Assembly (NCBI GenBank): GCA_014843695.1
Contig: CM026400.1
Location: forward strand, 8,723,872 to 8,787,871
From: Archivesica marissinica
Taxonomy: Eukaryota > Mollusca > Bivalvia > Venerida > Vesicomyidae
DNA length: 64,000 nt
Direction of reading: 5' to 3'
The position numbers and the translations under genes are program-made. Shown here piece by piece: positions 53,029 to 64,000 of the stretch. Numbering within the stretch: the stretch's first letter is position 1; the number at the start of each line of letters is the position of its first letter. Below the pieces are notes generated by a model. It had not been told where the DNA came from, ran no database searches, and saw only the letters and a program-made list of their open reading frames with translations.

Positions 53029-54055
53029 GTACGGTGTATATAGAGGATATGTATTTGTGTTAATATATGTACGTGTATGCATTCAATGAGAGACATCGGT
53101 CAGCTACTGCCCCTGAATACTCCCTAAAGTAGATAGGCCCTATTAAGTGGTTCCTCTGTATATATCGATGTTTCCTTTAATTTTATTCCACTATTGCTTC
53201 TTATAATTATTAAATTACTATATCTCAACAGATCCCCTACCAGTATATGCAATGGGTACTTACATGTATTTGTAAAGTAATGTTACCACTTATTTAACAC
53301 GTTTGTGATAAAATCACATTATCATACCGCAACATCTGGTTATGGCACAACAGTAAAAACAAAGGGTGCTAACTAAAAGGAGCATACACAGACACGAGGG
53401 GAAACGGGGGTCCGGACCCCTGGAATTTAGAGAAAAATATGATTATCTTAACAAATATGACCGAGTATAATTATCAGGGTTAAGAGTCCTATCGGGACTC
53501 CCCTTACAGAAAATTTACTTGTTGGACCCTTAAAAAATTAGCTAGTCGGACCATTTCATGACAAACAATACCTGTTTGGAACCCCTGATATTCTGGATCC
53601 GCGCATGACATTTCACCAGACCAACAAGACATGCGTGACACGTGGTAGAATTAATTTAATAATGAACTTTGTATTAAACAAATTTATATCACCGTTACTG
53701 CAAACTATATGTTTATTTTCTGAGCAATTATCTTACCTTTTCTTTGGTTTCTTTCGGGAAAAGCTACCCATCATCGTTTGAAATTTAAGGCGTCTCGCAA
53801 TCGGGGCATCCATTATTGTTTTGATAGACTAGATTGACAGCATCGAGTGACGTCATCCTCTACAGAATGTCAAGTGCGGATAGTTGCCGGGACGGATTTG
53901 AACATGCGACTCAGACTCAAACACATGACGGTTTGGCATATTTGTTGCAGACTCCGTAGGCGCACTTTTATCAACAAATCAGTTATAAAATGTATTGTAC
54001 GAGCGCAGCGTGAACTTTAGCACATTCGTTACCTATGCCCCGGCGATTTTAGGGG
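53029..54055. other. Putative sulfotransferase intron 1, before the satellite
   Basis: No exon recognised. A G run closes it at 54052-54062 (GGGGGGGGGGCGCCGGGC). Confidence 0.4.
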
Positions 54056-54065
54056 GGGGGGGCGC

Positions 54066-57000
54066 CGGGCTAGTGCCATACCGTATTGACTCATAGCTCC
54101 ATACCGTATTGACTCATAGCTCCATACCGTATTGACTCATAGATACATGACGTATTTACTCATAGATATATGACGTGTTTACGCATATATACATGACGTA
54201 TTGACTCATAGCTCCATACCGTATTGACTCATAGCTCCATACCGTATTGACTCATAGTTCCATACCGTATTGACTCATAGTTCCATACCGTATTGACTCA
54301 TAGCTCCATACCGTATTGACTCATAGCTCCATACCGTATTGACTCATAGCTCCATACCGGATACATGACGTATTTACCCATAGATACATGACGTATTTAC
54401 TCATAGATACATGACGTATTACTCATAGCTCCATACTGTATTGACTCATAGCTCCATACCGGATACATGACGTATTTACTCATAGATATATGACGTGTTT
54501 ACGCATAGACACATGACGTATTTACTCATATATACATGACGAATTTACTCATAGATACATGACGTATTTACTCATAGATACATGACGTATTTACTCATAG
54601 ATATATGACGTGTTTACGCATAGATACATGACGTATTGACTCATAACTCCATACCGTATTGACTCATAGCTCCATACCGTATTGACCCATAGTTCCATAC
54701 CGGATACATGACGTATTTACTCATAGATACATGACGTATTTACTCATAGATACATGACGTATTTACTCATAGATACATGACGTATTGACTCATAGCTCCA
54801 TACCGTATTGACTCATAGCTCCATACCGTATTGACTCATAGCTCCATACCGTATTGACTCATAGCTCCATACCGTATTGACTCATAGATACATGACGTAT
54901 TTACTCATAGATATATGACGTGTTTACGCATAGATACATGACGTATTGACTCATAGCTCCATACCGTATTGACTCATAGCTCCATACCGTATTGACTCAT
55001 AGCTCCATACCGTATTGACTCATAGCTCCATACCGTATTGACTCATAGCTCCATACCGTATTGACTCATAGCTCCATACCGTATTGACTCATAGCTCCAT
55101 ACCGTATTGACTTATAGCTCCATACCGTATTGACTCATAGCTCCATACCGTATTGACTCATAGATACATGACTTATTTACTCATAGATATATGACGTGTT
55201 TACGCATAGATACATGACGTATTGACTCATAGCTCCATACCGTATTGACTCATAGCTCCATACCGTATTGACTCATAGCTCCATACCGTATTGACTCATA
55301 GCTCCATACCGTATTGACTCATAGCTCCATACCGGATAAATGACGTATTTACCCATAGATACATGACGTATTTACTCATAGATACATGACGTATTGACTC
55401 ATAGCTCCATACTGTATTGACTCATAGCTCCATACTGGATACATGACGTATTTACTCACTCATAGATATATGACGTGTTTACGCATAGACACATGACGTA
55501 TTTACTCATATATACATGACGTATTTACTCATAGATACATGACGTATTTACTCATAGATACATGACGTATTTACTCATAGATATATGACATGTTTACGCA
55601 TAGATACATGACGTATTGACTCATAGCTCCATACCGTATTGACTCATAGCTCCATACCGTATTGACCCATAGTTCCATACCGGATACATGACGTATTTAC
55701 CCATAGATACATGACGTAATTACTCATATATACATGACGCATTTACTCATAGATACATGACGTATTTACTCATAGATACATGACGTTTTTACTCATAGAT
55801 ACATGACGTATTTACTCATAGACACATGACGTATTTACTCATATATACATGACGTATTTACTCATAGATACATGACGTATTTACTCATAGATACATGACG
55901 TATTTACTCATAGATACATGACGTATTTACCCATAGATACATGACGTATTTACCAATAGACACATGACGTATTTACTCATAGATAGATGACGTATTTACT
56001 CATATATACATGACGTATTGACTCATAGCTCCATACCGGACACATGACGTATTGACTCATATCTCCATACCGGACACATGACGTATTTACTCATAGATAC
56101 ATGACGTATTTACTCATAGACACATGACGTATTTACTCATAGATACATGACGTATTGACTCATAGTTCCATACCGGATACATGACGTATTTACTCATGGA
56201 TACATGACGTATTTACTACACATATATACATGACGTATTGACTCATAGCTCCATACCATATTGACTCATAGCTCCATACCGTATTTACTCATAGCTCCAT
56301 ACCGTATTGACTCATAGCTCCATACCGGATACATGACGTATTTACTCATGGATACATGACGTATTGACTCATAGCTCCATACCGTATTGACTCATAGCTC
56401 CATACCGGATATATGACGTATTTACTCATAGATACATGACGTATTGACTCATAGCTCCATGCCGTATTGACTCATAACTCCATACCGGATATATGACGTA
56501 TTTACTTATAGCTCCATACCGTATTGACTCATAGCTCCATACCGTATTGACTCATAGCTCCATACCGGATACATGACGTATTTACTTATATATACATGAC
56601 GTATTTACTCATAGATACATGACATATTGACTCATAGCTCCATACCGGATACATGACGTATTTACTCATATATACATGACGTATTTACTCATGGATACAT
56701 GACGTATTGACTCATAGCTCCATACCGGATACATGACGTATTTACTCATACATACATGACGTATTTACTCATATATACATGACGTATTTACACATAGATA
56801 CACGACGTATTTACTCATAGATACACGACGTATTTACTCATAGATACACGACGTATTTACTCATAGATACATGACGTATTTACACATAGATACATGACGT
56901 ATTTACACATAGATACATGACGTATTTACTCATAGATACATACCGTATTGACTCATAGACACATGACGTATTTATTCATAGATACACGACGTATTTACTC

Positions 57001-60000
57001 ATAGATACATGACGTATTTACTCATAGATGCATACCGTATTGACTCATAGATACACGACGTATTTACACATAGATACATGACGTATTTACTCATAGATAC
57101 ATACCGTATTGACTCATAGATACATGACGTATTTACACATAGATAGATGACGTATTTACTCATAGATACATACCGTATTGACTCATAGATACATGACGTA
57201 TTTATTCATAGATACACGACGTATTTACTCATAGATACATGACGTATTTACTCATAGATGCATACCGTATTGACTCATAGATACACGACGTATTTACTCC
57301 TAGATACATGACGTATTTACTCATAGATACATGACGTATTTACTCATAGATGCATACCGTATTGACTCATAGATACATAACACATTTACTAATAGATACA
57401 TGACGTATTTACTCATAGAATCACGACGTATTTACTCATAGATAGATGACGTATTTACTCATAGATACATGAATTATTGACTCATAGTTCCATACCGGAT
57501 ACATGACGTATTGACTCATAGCTCCATACCGGACACATGACGTATTTACTCATAGATACATGACGTATTTACTCATAGACACATGACGTATTGACTCATA
57601 GTTCCATACCGGATACATGACGTATTTACTCATGGATATATGACGTATTTACTACTCATATATACATGACGTATTGACTCATAGCTCCATACCGTATTGA
57701 CTCATAGCTCCATACCGTATTTACTCATAGCTCCATACCGTATTGACTCATAGCTCCATACCGGATACATGACGTATTTACTCATGGATACATGAGGTAT
57801 TGACTCATAGCTCCATACCGTATTGACTCATAGCTCCATACCGTATTGACTCATAGCTCCATACCGGATATATGACGTATTTTCTCATAGATACATGACG
57901 TATTGACTCATAGCTCCATACCGTATTGACTCCTAGCTCCATACCGGATATATGACGTATTTACTTATAGCTCCATACCGTATTGACTCATAGCTCAATA
58001 CCGTATTGACTCATAGCTCCATACCGGATACATGACGTATTTACTCATATATACATGACGTATTTACTCATAGATACATGACATATTGACTCATAGCTCC
58101 ATACCGGATACATGACGTATTTACTCATATATACATGACGTATTTACTCATGGATACATGACGTATTGACTCATAGCTCCATACCGGATACATGACGTAT
58201 TTACTCATACATACATGACGTATTTACTCATATATACATGATGTATTTACACATAGATACACGACGTATTTACTCATAGATACACGACGTATTGACTCAT
58301 AGATACACGACGTATTTACTCATATATACATGACGTATTTACACATAGATACATGACGTATTTACTCATAGATACATACCGTATTGACTCATAGATACAT
58401 GACGTATTTACTCATAGATACACGACGTATTTACTCATAGATACATGACGTATTTACTCATAGATGCATACCGTATTGACTCATAGATACACGACGTAAT
58501 TACTCATAGATACATGACGTATTTACTCATAGATACATGACGTATTTATTCATAGATGCACGACGTATTTACTCATAGATACATGACGTATTTACTCATA
58601 GATGCATGCCGTATTGACTCATGGATACACGACGTATTTACACATAGATACATGACGTATTTACTCATAGATACATACCGTATTGACTCATAGATACATG
58701 ACGTATTTATTCATAGATACACGACGTATTTACTCATAGATACATGACGTATTTACTCATAGATGCATACCGTATTGACTCATAGATACACGACGTATTT
58801 ACTCATAGATACATGACGTATTTACTCATAGATACATGACGTATTTACTCATAGATGCATACCGTATTGACTCATAGATACATAACACATTTACTAATAT
58901 ATACATGACGTATTTACTCATAGAATCACGACGTATTTACTCATAGATACATGACGTATTTACTCATAGATACATGAATTATTGACTCATAGTTCCATAC
59001 CGGATACATGACGTATTGACTCATAGCTCCATACCGGACACATGACGTATTTACTCATGGATATATGACGTATTTACTACTCATATATACATGACGTATT
59101 GACTCATAGCTCCATACCGTATTGACTCATAGCTCCATACCGTATTTACTCATAGCTCCATACCGTATTGACTCATAGCTCCATACCGGATACATGACGT
59201 ATTTACTCATGGATACATGAGGTATTGACTCATAGCTCCATACCGTATTGACTCATACCTCCATACCGTATTGACTCATAGCTCCATACCGGATATATGA
59301 CGTATTGACTCATAGCTCCATACCGTATTGACTCATAGCTCCATACCGGATATATGACGTATTTACTTATAGCTCCATACCGTATTGACTCATAGCTCCA
59401 TACCGTATTGACTCATAGCTCCATACCGGATACATGACGTATTTACTCATATATACATGACGTATTTACTCATAGATACATGACATATTGACTCATAGCT
59501 CCATACCGGATACATGACGTATTTACTCATATATACATGACGTATTTACTCATGGATACATGACGTATTGACTCATAGCTCCATACCGGATACATGACGT
59601 ATTTACTCATACATACATGACGTATTTACTCATATATACATGATGTATTTACACATAGATACACGACGTATTTACTCATAGATACACGACGTATTTACTC
59701 ATAGATACACGACGTATTTACTCATAGATACATGACGTATTGACTCATAGCTCCATACCGTATTGACTCATAGCTCCATACCGGATATATGACGTATTTA
59801 CTTATAGCTCCATACCGTATTGACTCATAGCTCCATACCGTATTGACTCATAGCTCCATACCGGATACATGACGTATTTACTCATATATACATGACGTAT
59901 TTACTCATAGATACATGACATATTGACTCATAGCTCCATACCGGATACATGACGTATTTACTCATATATACATGACGTATTTACTCATAGATACACGACG

Positions 60001-60735
60001 TATTTACTCATAGATACACGACGTATTTACTCATAGATACATGACGTATTGACTCATAGCTCCATACCGTATTGACTCATAGCTCCATACCGGATATAAG
60101 ACGTATTTACTTATAGCTCCATACCGTATTGACTCATAGCTCCATACCGTATTGACTCATAGCTCCATACCGGATACATGACGTATTTACTCATATATAC
60201 ATGACGTATTTACTCATAGATACATGACATATTGACTCATAGCTCCATACCGGATACATGACGTATTTACTCATATATATATGACGTATTTACTCATGGA
60301 TACGTGACGTATTGACTCATAGCTCCATACCGGATACATGACGTATTTACACATAGATACACGACGTATTTACTCATAGATACACGACGTATTTACTCAT
60401 AGATACACGACGTATTTACTCATAGATGCATACCGTATTGACTCATAGATACACGACGTAATTACTCATAGATACATGACGTATTTACTCATAGATACAT
60501 GACGTATTTACTCATAGATGCATACCGTATTGACTCATAGATACATAACAAATTTACTAATAGATACATGACGTATTTACTCATAGAATCACGACGTATT
60601 TACTCATAGATACATGACGTATTTACTCATAGATACATGACGTATTGACTCATAGATACATGTATATCGTATTGACTCATAGATCCATGACGTTTTTACT
60701 CATAGATACACGACGTATTTACTCGTAGCTTCATT
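54066..60735. repeat. 6.7-kb satellite of 23-bp units with ~1.43-kb higher-order repeat
   Basis: Two unit types: A, CTCCATACCGTATTGACTCA plus TAG; B, ATACATGACGTATTTACTCA plus TAG. Roughly 290 units. Type A contains the AP-1 heptamer TGACTCA; type B has TGACGTAT, a CRE-like half. A truncated join CCATACCGGATACATGACG recurs. The marker CATATATACATGACGTATTG followed by A units recurs at 56221, 57657 and 59082, a spacing of 1436 and 1425 bp. Confidence 0.96.
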
Positions 60736-61300
60736 AGTTCTAAGCACATCGTACTATACAGATACTATAAACTAAGAATAAAAGAAAGAACACATAACAA
60801 GCTTTGATAATATTTCAGTTTTCATTTGTTCAAAAATATTGCTTAAAAAATCATCATAAAAATAGTCCAATAAAAAAAAGGAAAAGTCAATAATAGTTTA
60901 ATGGATGGTGGTTTTTGTGTGTTTTCTCCGTCTGCAAGTAGCATCATCGTCATCTCTCTCGCGCTTTCGTGGCTTTCTGGTTTGTGTACTTGTTTGTGTA
61001 CTTGTTTGCGTAGTTAACCAGCGGTTGACGCGGATCTGTGCACTCTCTGGTCGTTCAGGACAGCACATATCAATCATGACCGCTGTCAATCGTGCTCTCA
61101 CGTGCTTTCTGGGAGTTGTGTCCAAAGCAGCTGAAAAAATATTTAGATTTTTCGATTTGCAAAATATGTTCTCTGTATCATAAGTAATTAGGAGAAATCT
61201 AATGAGTCATGCACGTGTTTATAGTGGTGTACGCGGATGAAAGGAACAGTATATATACTACTTATGATTGCTTTCCTCATGATAAACTCATTTGTAACTG
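60736..61300. other. Unrecognised, no repeat or gene
   Basis: AT-rich to 60900, then GC-richer sequence with small open frames on both strands (for example a minus frame 61125-60898 with TSTQTSTQTRKPRKRERDDD). No family recognised. Confidence 0.35.
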
Positions 61301-61435
61301 TTCTAATTGGCTATTATATATATCCAGCGGTTTACCAGTACAGGATGCACCACCGCCAATTTTTCCATATAAAGAGACACGGTCGGAGCGGGACTCAATC
61401 CCGTGACAATCAGTGATGATATGTTATAGTGGTAT
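61300..61435 (-). mobile_element. SINE-5 fragment
   Basis: CCAGCGGTTTACCAGTACAG, CATATAAAGAGACACGGTCG, GCGGGACTCAATCCCGTGAC, TGATGATATGTTATAGTGGT. Confidence 0.7.
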
Positions 61436-61439
61436 GCAA

Positions 61440-61545
61440 GTCCTTACAACTTAATCACTCTCGAGAACTAATTCCTGATGTAATCTATCATCACTAGGGA
61501 GAGAGAAGAAGCAACGTGGAATTTAAATACCTTGCATAATCACTA
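61440..61545 (-). mobile_element. SINE-1 fragment
   Basis: CTTACAACTTAATCACTCTC, GGGAGAGAGAAGAAGCAACG, TGGAATTTAAATACCTTGC. Confidence 0.7.
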
Positions 61546-61744
61546 GTGATCATCTAACTGAATATGCTAGCAAAGCACTAACGGATATAGGGGTGGGCAT
61601 CCAGTGCGCCCCCAACCCCTAAAATGTGTCCAGCATAGGTTCAATACCCGACGATACGCTCATGGATTGTATTCATTTCTGCTATGCTTAAAAGGATATG
61701 TTGATGATCGATTTTCATTTGAGGCAATGCCTTAGTACATATTA

Positions 61745-62012
61745 AATTAACTCGCGCAGATATGTCTTAAATTAACTCGGGCAGATATTTCTTAAATTAC
61801 TCGTGCAGATATTTCTTAAATTACTCGTGCATATATTTCTTAAATTAACTCGTGCAGATATTTCTTAAATTACTCGTGCAGATATTTCTTAAATTACTCG
61901 TGCATATATTTCTTAAATTAACTCGCGCATATATTTCTTAAATTAACTCGTGCAGATATTTCTTAAATTACTCGTGCAGATTTTTCTTAAATTAACTCGG
62001 GAAGATTTGTCT
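61745..62012. repeat. ~24-bp minisatellite, ~11 copies
   Basis: Unit TTAAATTACTCGTGCAGATA, TTTC, with TTAAATTAACTCG and CATATA variants. Confidence 0.92.
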
Positions 62013-62480
62013 TAAAAAGTTCACTAAAGGCAGTAGCTTTGGCATGCAATATTCTGATTCACGTAGTGTGACCAATAAGGCATGATTTACGAATCCTTCA
62101 GACAAATGAGTAAATTAGAAAATCGATGTTTGAATGATTATTAAGTATTTTCTCAAGTCCAACTGTCCCTTCTTAGAACAGTACTTCTTGCATAAATGTA
62201 TATAGAATATCCGCCTCAAGTTACACTCGATTTTAGTATTATTCTTTATACCTACCGAAAACGTTGCAAATATTTATTATGTACATTTCCATTGGAGATG
62301 AATTAATATAAGTTGTCTGAAAACTTGTTTTCTAATCCAAACCATTCATAATTTATGTATTTTTTAACCTTTTATTTGTGTTATACATGTACATGTACAT
62401 TTATTGGAATAAATACTGTTTAAACCAAATTAGAAAACGAGACGAAATAGCGTAATTGGTTAGATAATATTGCAATTAAC
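62013..62480. other. Unrecognised AT-rich sequence
   Basis: No gene or full element; a SINE-like tail GAATTAATATAAGTTGTCTG at about 62299. Confidence 0.35.
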
Positions 62481-62486
62481 AAACCT

Positions 62487-63055
62487 CCATAGCTAACTGT
62501 GCTGGGATCAGTGTCTCCACACATAACTGTGCGGGGCTCAGTGTCTCCAAACATAACTGTGCTGGGCTCAGTGTCTCCACACATAACTGTGCGGGGCTCA
62601 GTGTCTCCATACATAACTGTGCTGGGCTCAGTGTCTCCACACATAACTGTGCGGGGCTCAGTGTCTCCATACATAACTGTGCTGGCCTCACTGCGTCCAT
62701 ACAAAACTGTGCTGGCCTCACTGCGTCCATACATAACTGTGCTGGCCTCACTGTGTCCATACAAAACTGTGTTGGCCTCACTGTATCCATACAAAACTGT
62801 GCTGGTCTCACTGCGTCCATACATAACTGTGCTGGCCTCACTGCGTCCATACATAACTGTGCTGGCCTCACTGCGTCCATACATAACTGTGCTGGCCTCA
62901 CTGCGTCCATACATAACTGTGCTGGCCTCACTGCGTCCATACATAACTGTGCTGGCCTCACTGCGTCCATACATAACTGTGCTGGCCTCACTGCGTCCAT
63001 ACAAAACTGTGCTGGACTCACTGCGCCCACACATAACTGTGCTGGACTCACTAGC
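62487..63055. repeat. 30-bp minisatellite, ~19 copies, open on both strands
   Basis: Unit CATAACTGTGCTGGCCTCAC, TGCGTCCATA; the first seven copies alternate CTCAGTGTCTCCA.AC. A minus-strand frame (63190-62420, 256 residues) would give a 10-residue repeat SEASTVMYGR, but two other long frames also stay open, so coding is doubtful. Confidence 0.93.
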
Positions 63056-63297
63056 TGTGCTTGTCGTTTTTGTTGGCATTGTTAAATTTATACGAAATAT
63101 AACGAGATATTTATCATATATATAAAGAATATTCACTGTCGAAGTTTTCTTTTCTAAGCGCTCTTGTGTTTCTATGGACAATGACGACATTTACGCTATG
63201 GACGTTACGTCCCAAACGTTGACGATTCCGCATTTCATGTTATTCTTCAATTGCAATATATATGCAATCTTAATCCGGTATAGCTGCTCAAACGTTC

Positions 63298-63450
63298 GTG
63301 GAAGCCGTTATTGTGCAGTGGTAGCGTGTTCGCTTCACGAGTGAGAGGCCCGGAGTTCGCGCCCAGCTGTAGCCGTTAAGATTGTGTACTTGGGCAAGGC
63401 ACTTAAATTCCACATTGCCTCTTCCCTTTCCACCATGGCGATGGATGAAC
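63298..63450 (+). mobile_element. SINE-1 copy, 3' truncated
   Basis: GGAAGCCGTTATTGTGCAGT, GGAGTTCGCGCCCAGC, GGCAAGGCACTTAAATTCCA, ATGGCGATGGAT. Confidence 0.82.
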
Positions 63451-64000
63451 ATAGGAAAATAATCAATATTTTCATTAAAACTTAATCTTACATCTCTAAA
63501 GCCAAGATGAGCAATAACAGAATGCATACGGGTTGCCCAACATATATTACTTACATTTTCACAGAGGTCCATATACATAGTATTATACTATACATAGGTG
63601 AGGTGTTATGTTTCATTATTTTCAGCCAATATTTTGTAGATCTTTCTTTACATATTAGAGAGAGTGGGCATCTTCCTAGTTCGCCATAAACAGCATTATT
63701 TGGCTCTTCATTAGCAATTGTGTTGAGTGTATACTATGAAAATTATGCTTAGCAACATCTGAGATGTTTGCTGACAAAATATAGTTTTGATTAGTTTGAA
63801 GCAAAAAACGTAGATCAGATGTTAATCTAATCAATTAGCATTTTAAGGCACAGAGTTAAATGACGCCAATCAGCATAGGCGTAACACACGAACAGTCGCA
63901 GTCAGTATCTTGTATATAGACTGCTTTGTTTAATCACGGAAACACATCGTATTCTCATGCGTGCGATGAGTTAATTTGTTTACACTAGTCACATGAACGG
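63451..64000. other. No recognised feature
   Basis: AT-rich, small open frames only, no similarity seen. Confidence 0.35.

Noticed and set aside
60898..61183. Small genes on either strand (75 and 92 residues)
   Set aside because: Overlapping opposite frames, low-complexity residues, no recognised family or splice context.
1..64000. Prokaryotic operon, promoter or terminator features
   Set aside because: The sequence is clearly eukaryotic, with spliced genes, SINEs and a LINE.

Overview
This window is nuclear DNA from an animal, not a prokaryote. It carries a gene of 18 coding exons with GT..AG introns, tRNA-derived SINEs, a non-LTR retrotransposon, hAT-like MITEs, and tandem arrays covering roughly 27 kb of the 63 kb of known sequence (hand estimate). 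I favour a mollusc, probably a bivalve, from the general repeat style, but nothing here proves the species. There is one run of exactly 1,000 N (37250-38249).

The minus strand from 42135 to 246 carries the complete coding sequence of ANAPC5 (APC5), a scaffold subunit of the anaphase-promoting complex. I could assemble 18 coding exons whose phases all match, giving 783 residues against about 755 in human. The 5' untranslated exon and promoter were not identified. The first ATG lies 7 bases inside its exon, so a leader exon must lie at higher coordinates.

The introns consist largely of minisatellites and transposons. The main result is that several arrays are not randomly placed: their units span exon/intron junctions of ANAPC5. 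Units contain the end of an exon plus its 5' splice site (exons 16, 13, 12 and, degenerately, 7), or a 3' splice site plus the start of an exon (exons 7 and 3). A short two-copy duplication also spans the stop codon. In addition, a SINE insertion upstream of exon 12 duplicated the 3' splice site within its target-site duplication, and other SINEs sit within about 20-55 bp of the acceptors of exons 9, 13 and 14.

From 44 to 50 kb there are SINEs, an opposed pair of decayed LINE copies and small MITEs. At 50.9-53.0 kb lies a partly duplicated 5' region and the first exon of a sulfotransferase of the WSCD (sialate:O-sulfotransferase) type on the plus strand, with an apparent frameshift. A candidate LTR (51161-52099) is inserted between the two promoter copies. 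From 54.06 to 60.74 kb is a 6.7 kb satellite of 23-bp units, many with a perfect AP-1 heptamer (TGACTCA), organised in repeats of about 1.43 kb. The right end has two more arrays and SINE pieces. I saw no functional RNA gene, CRISPR array or bacterial feature.
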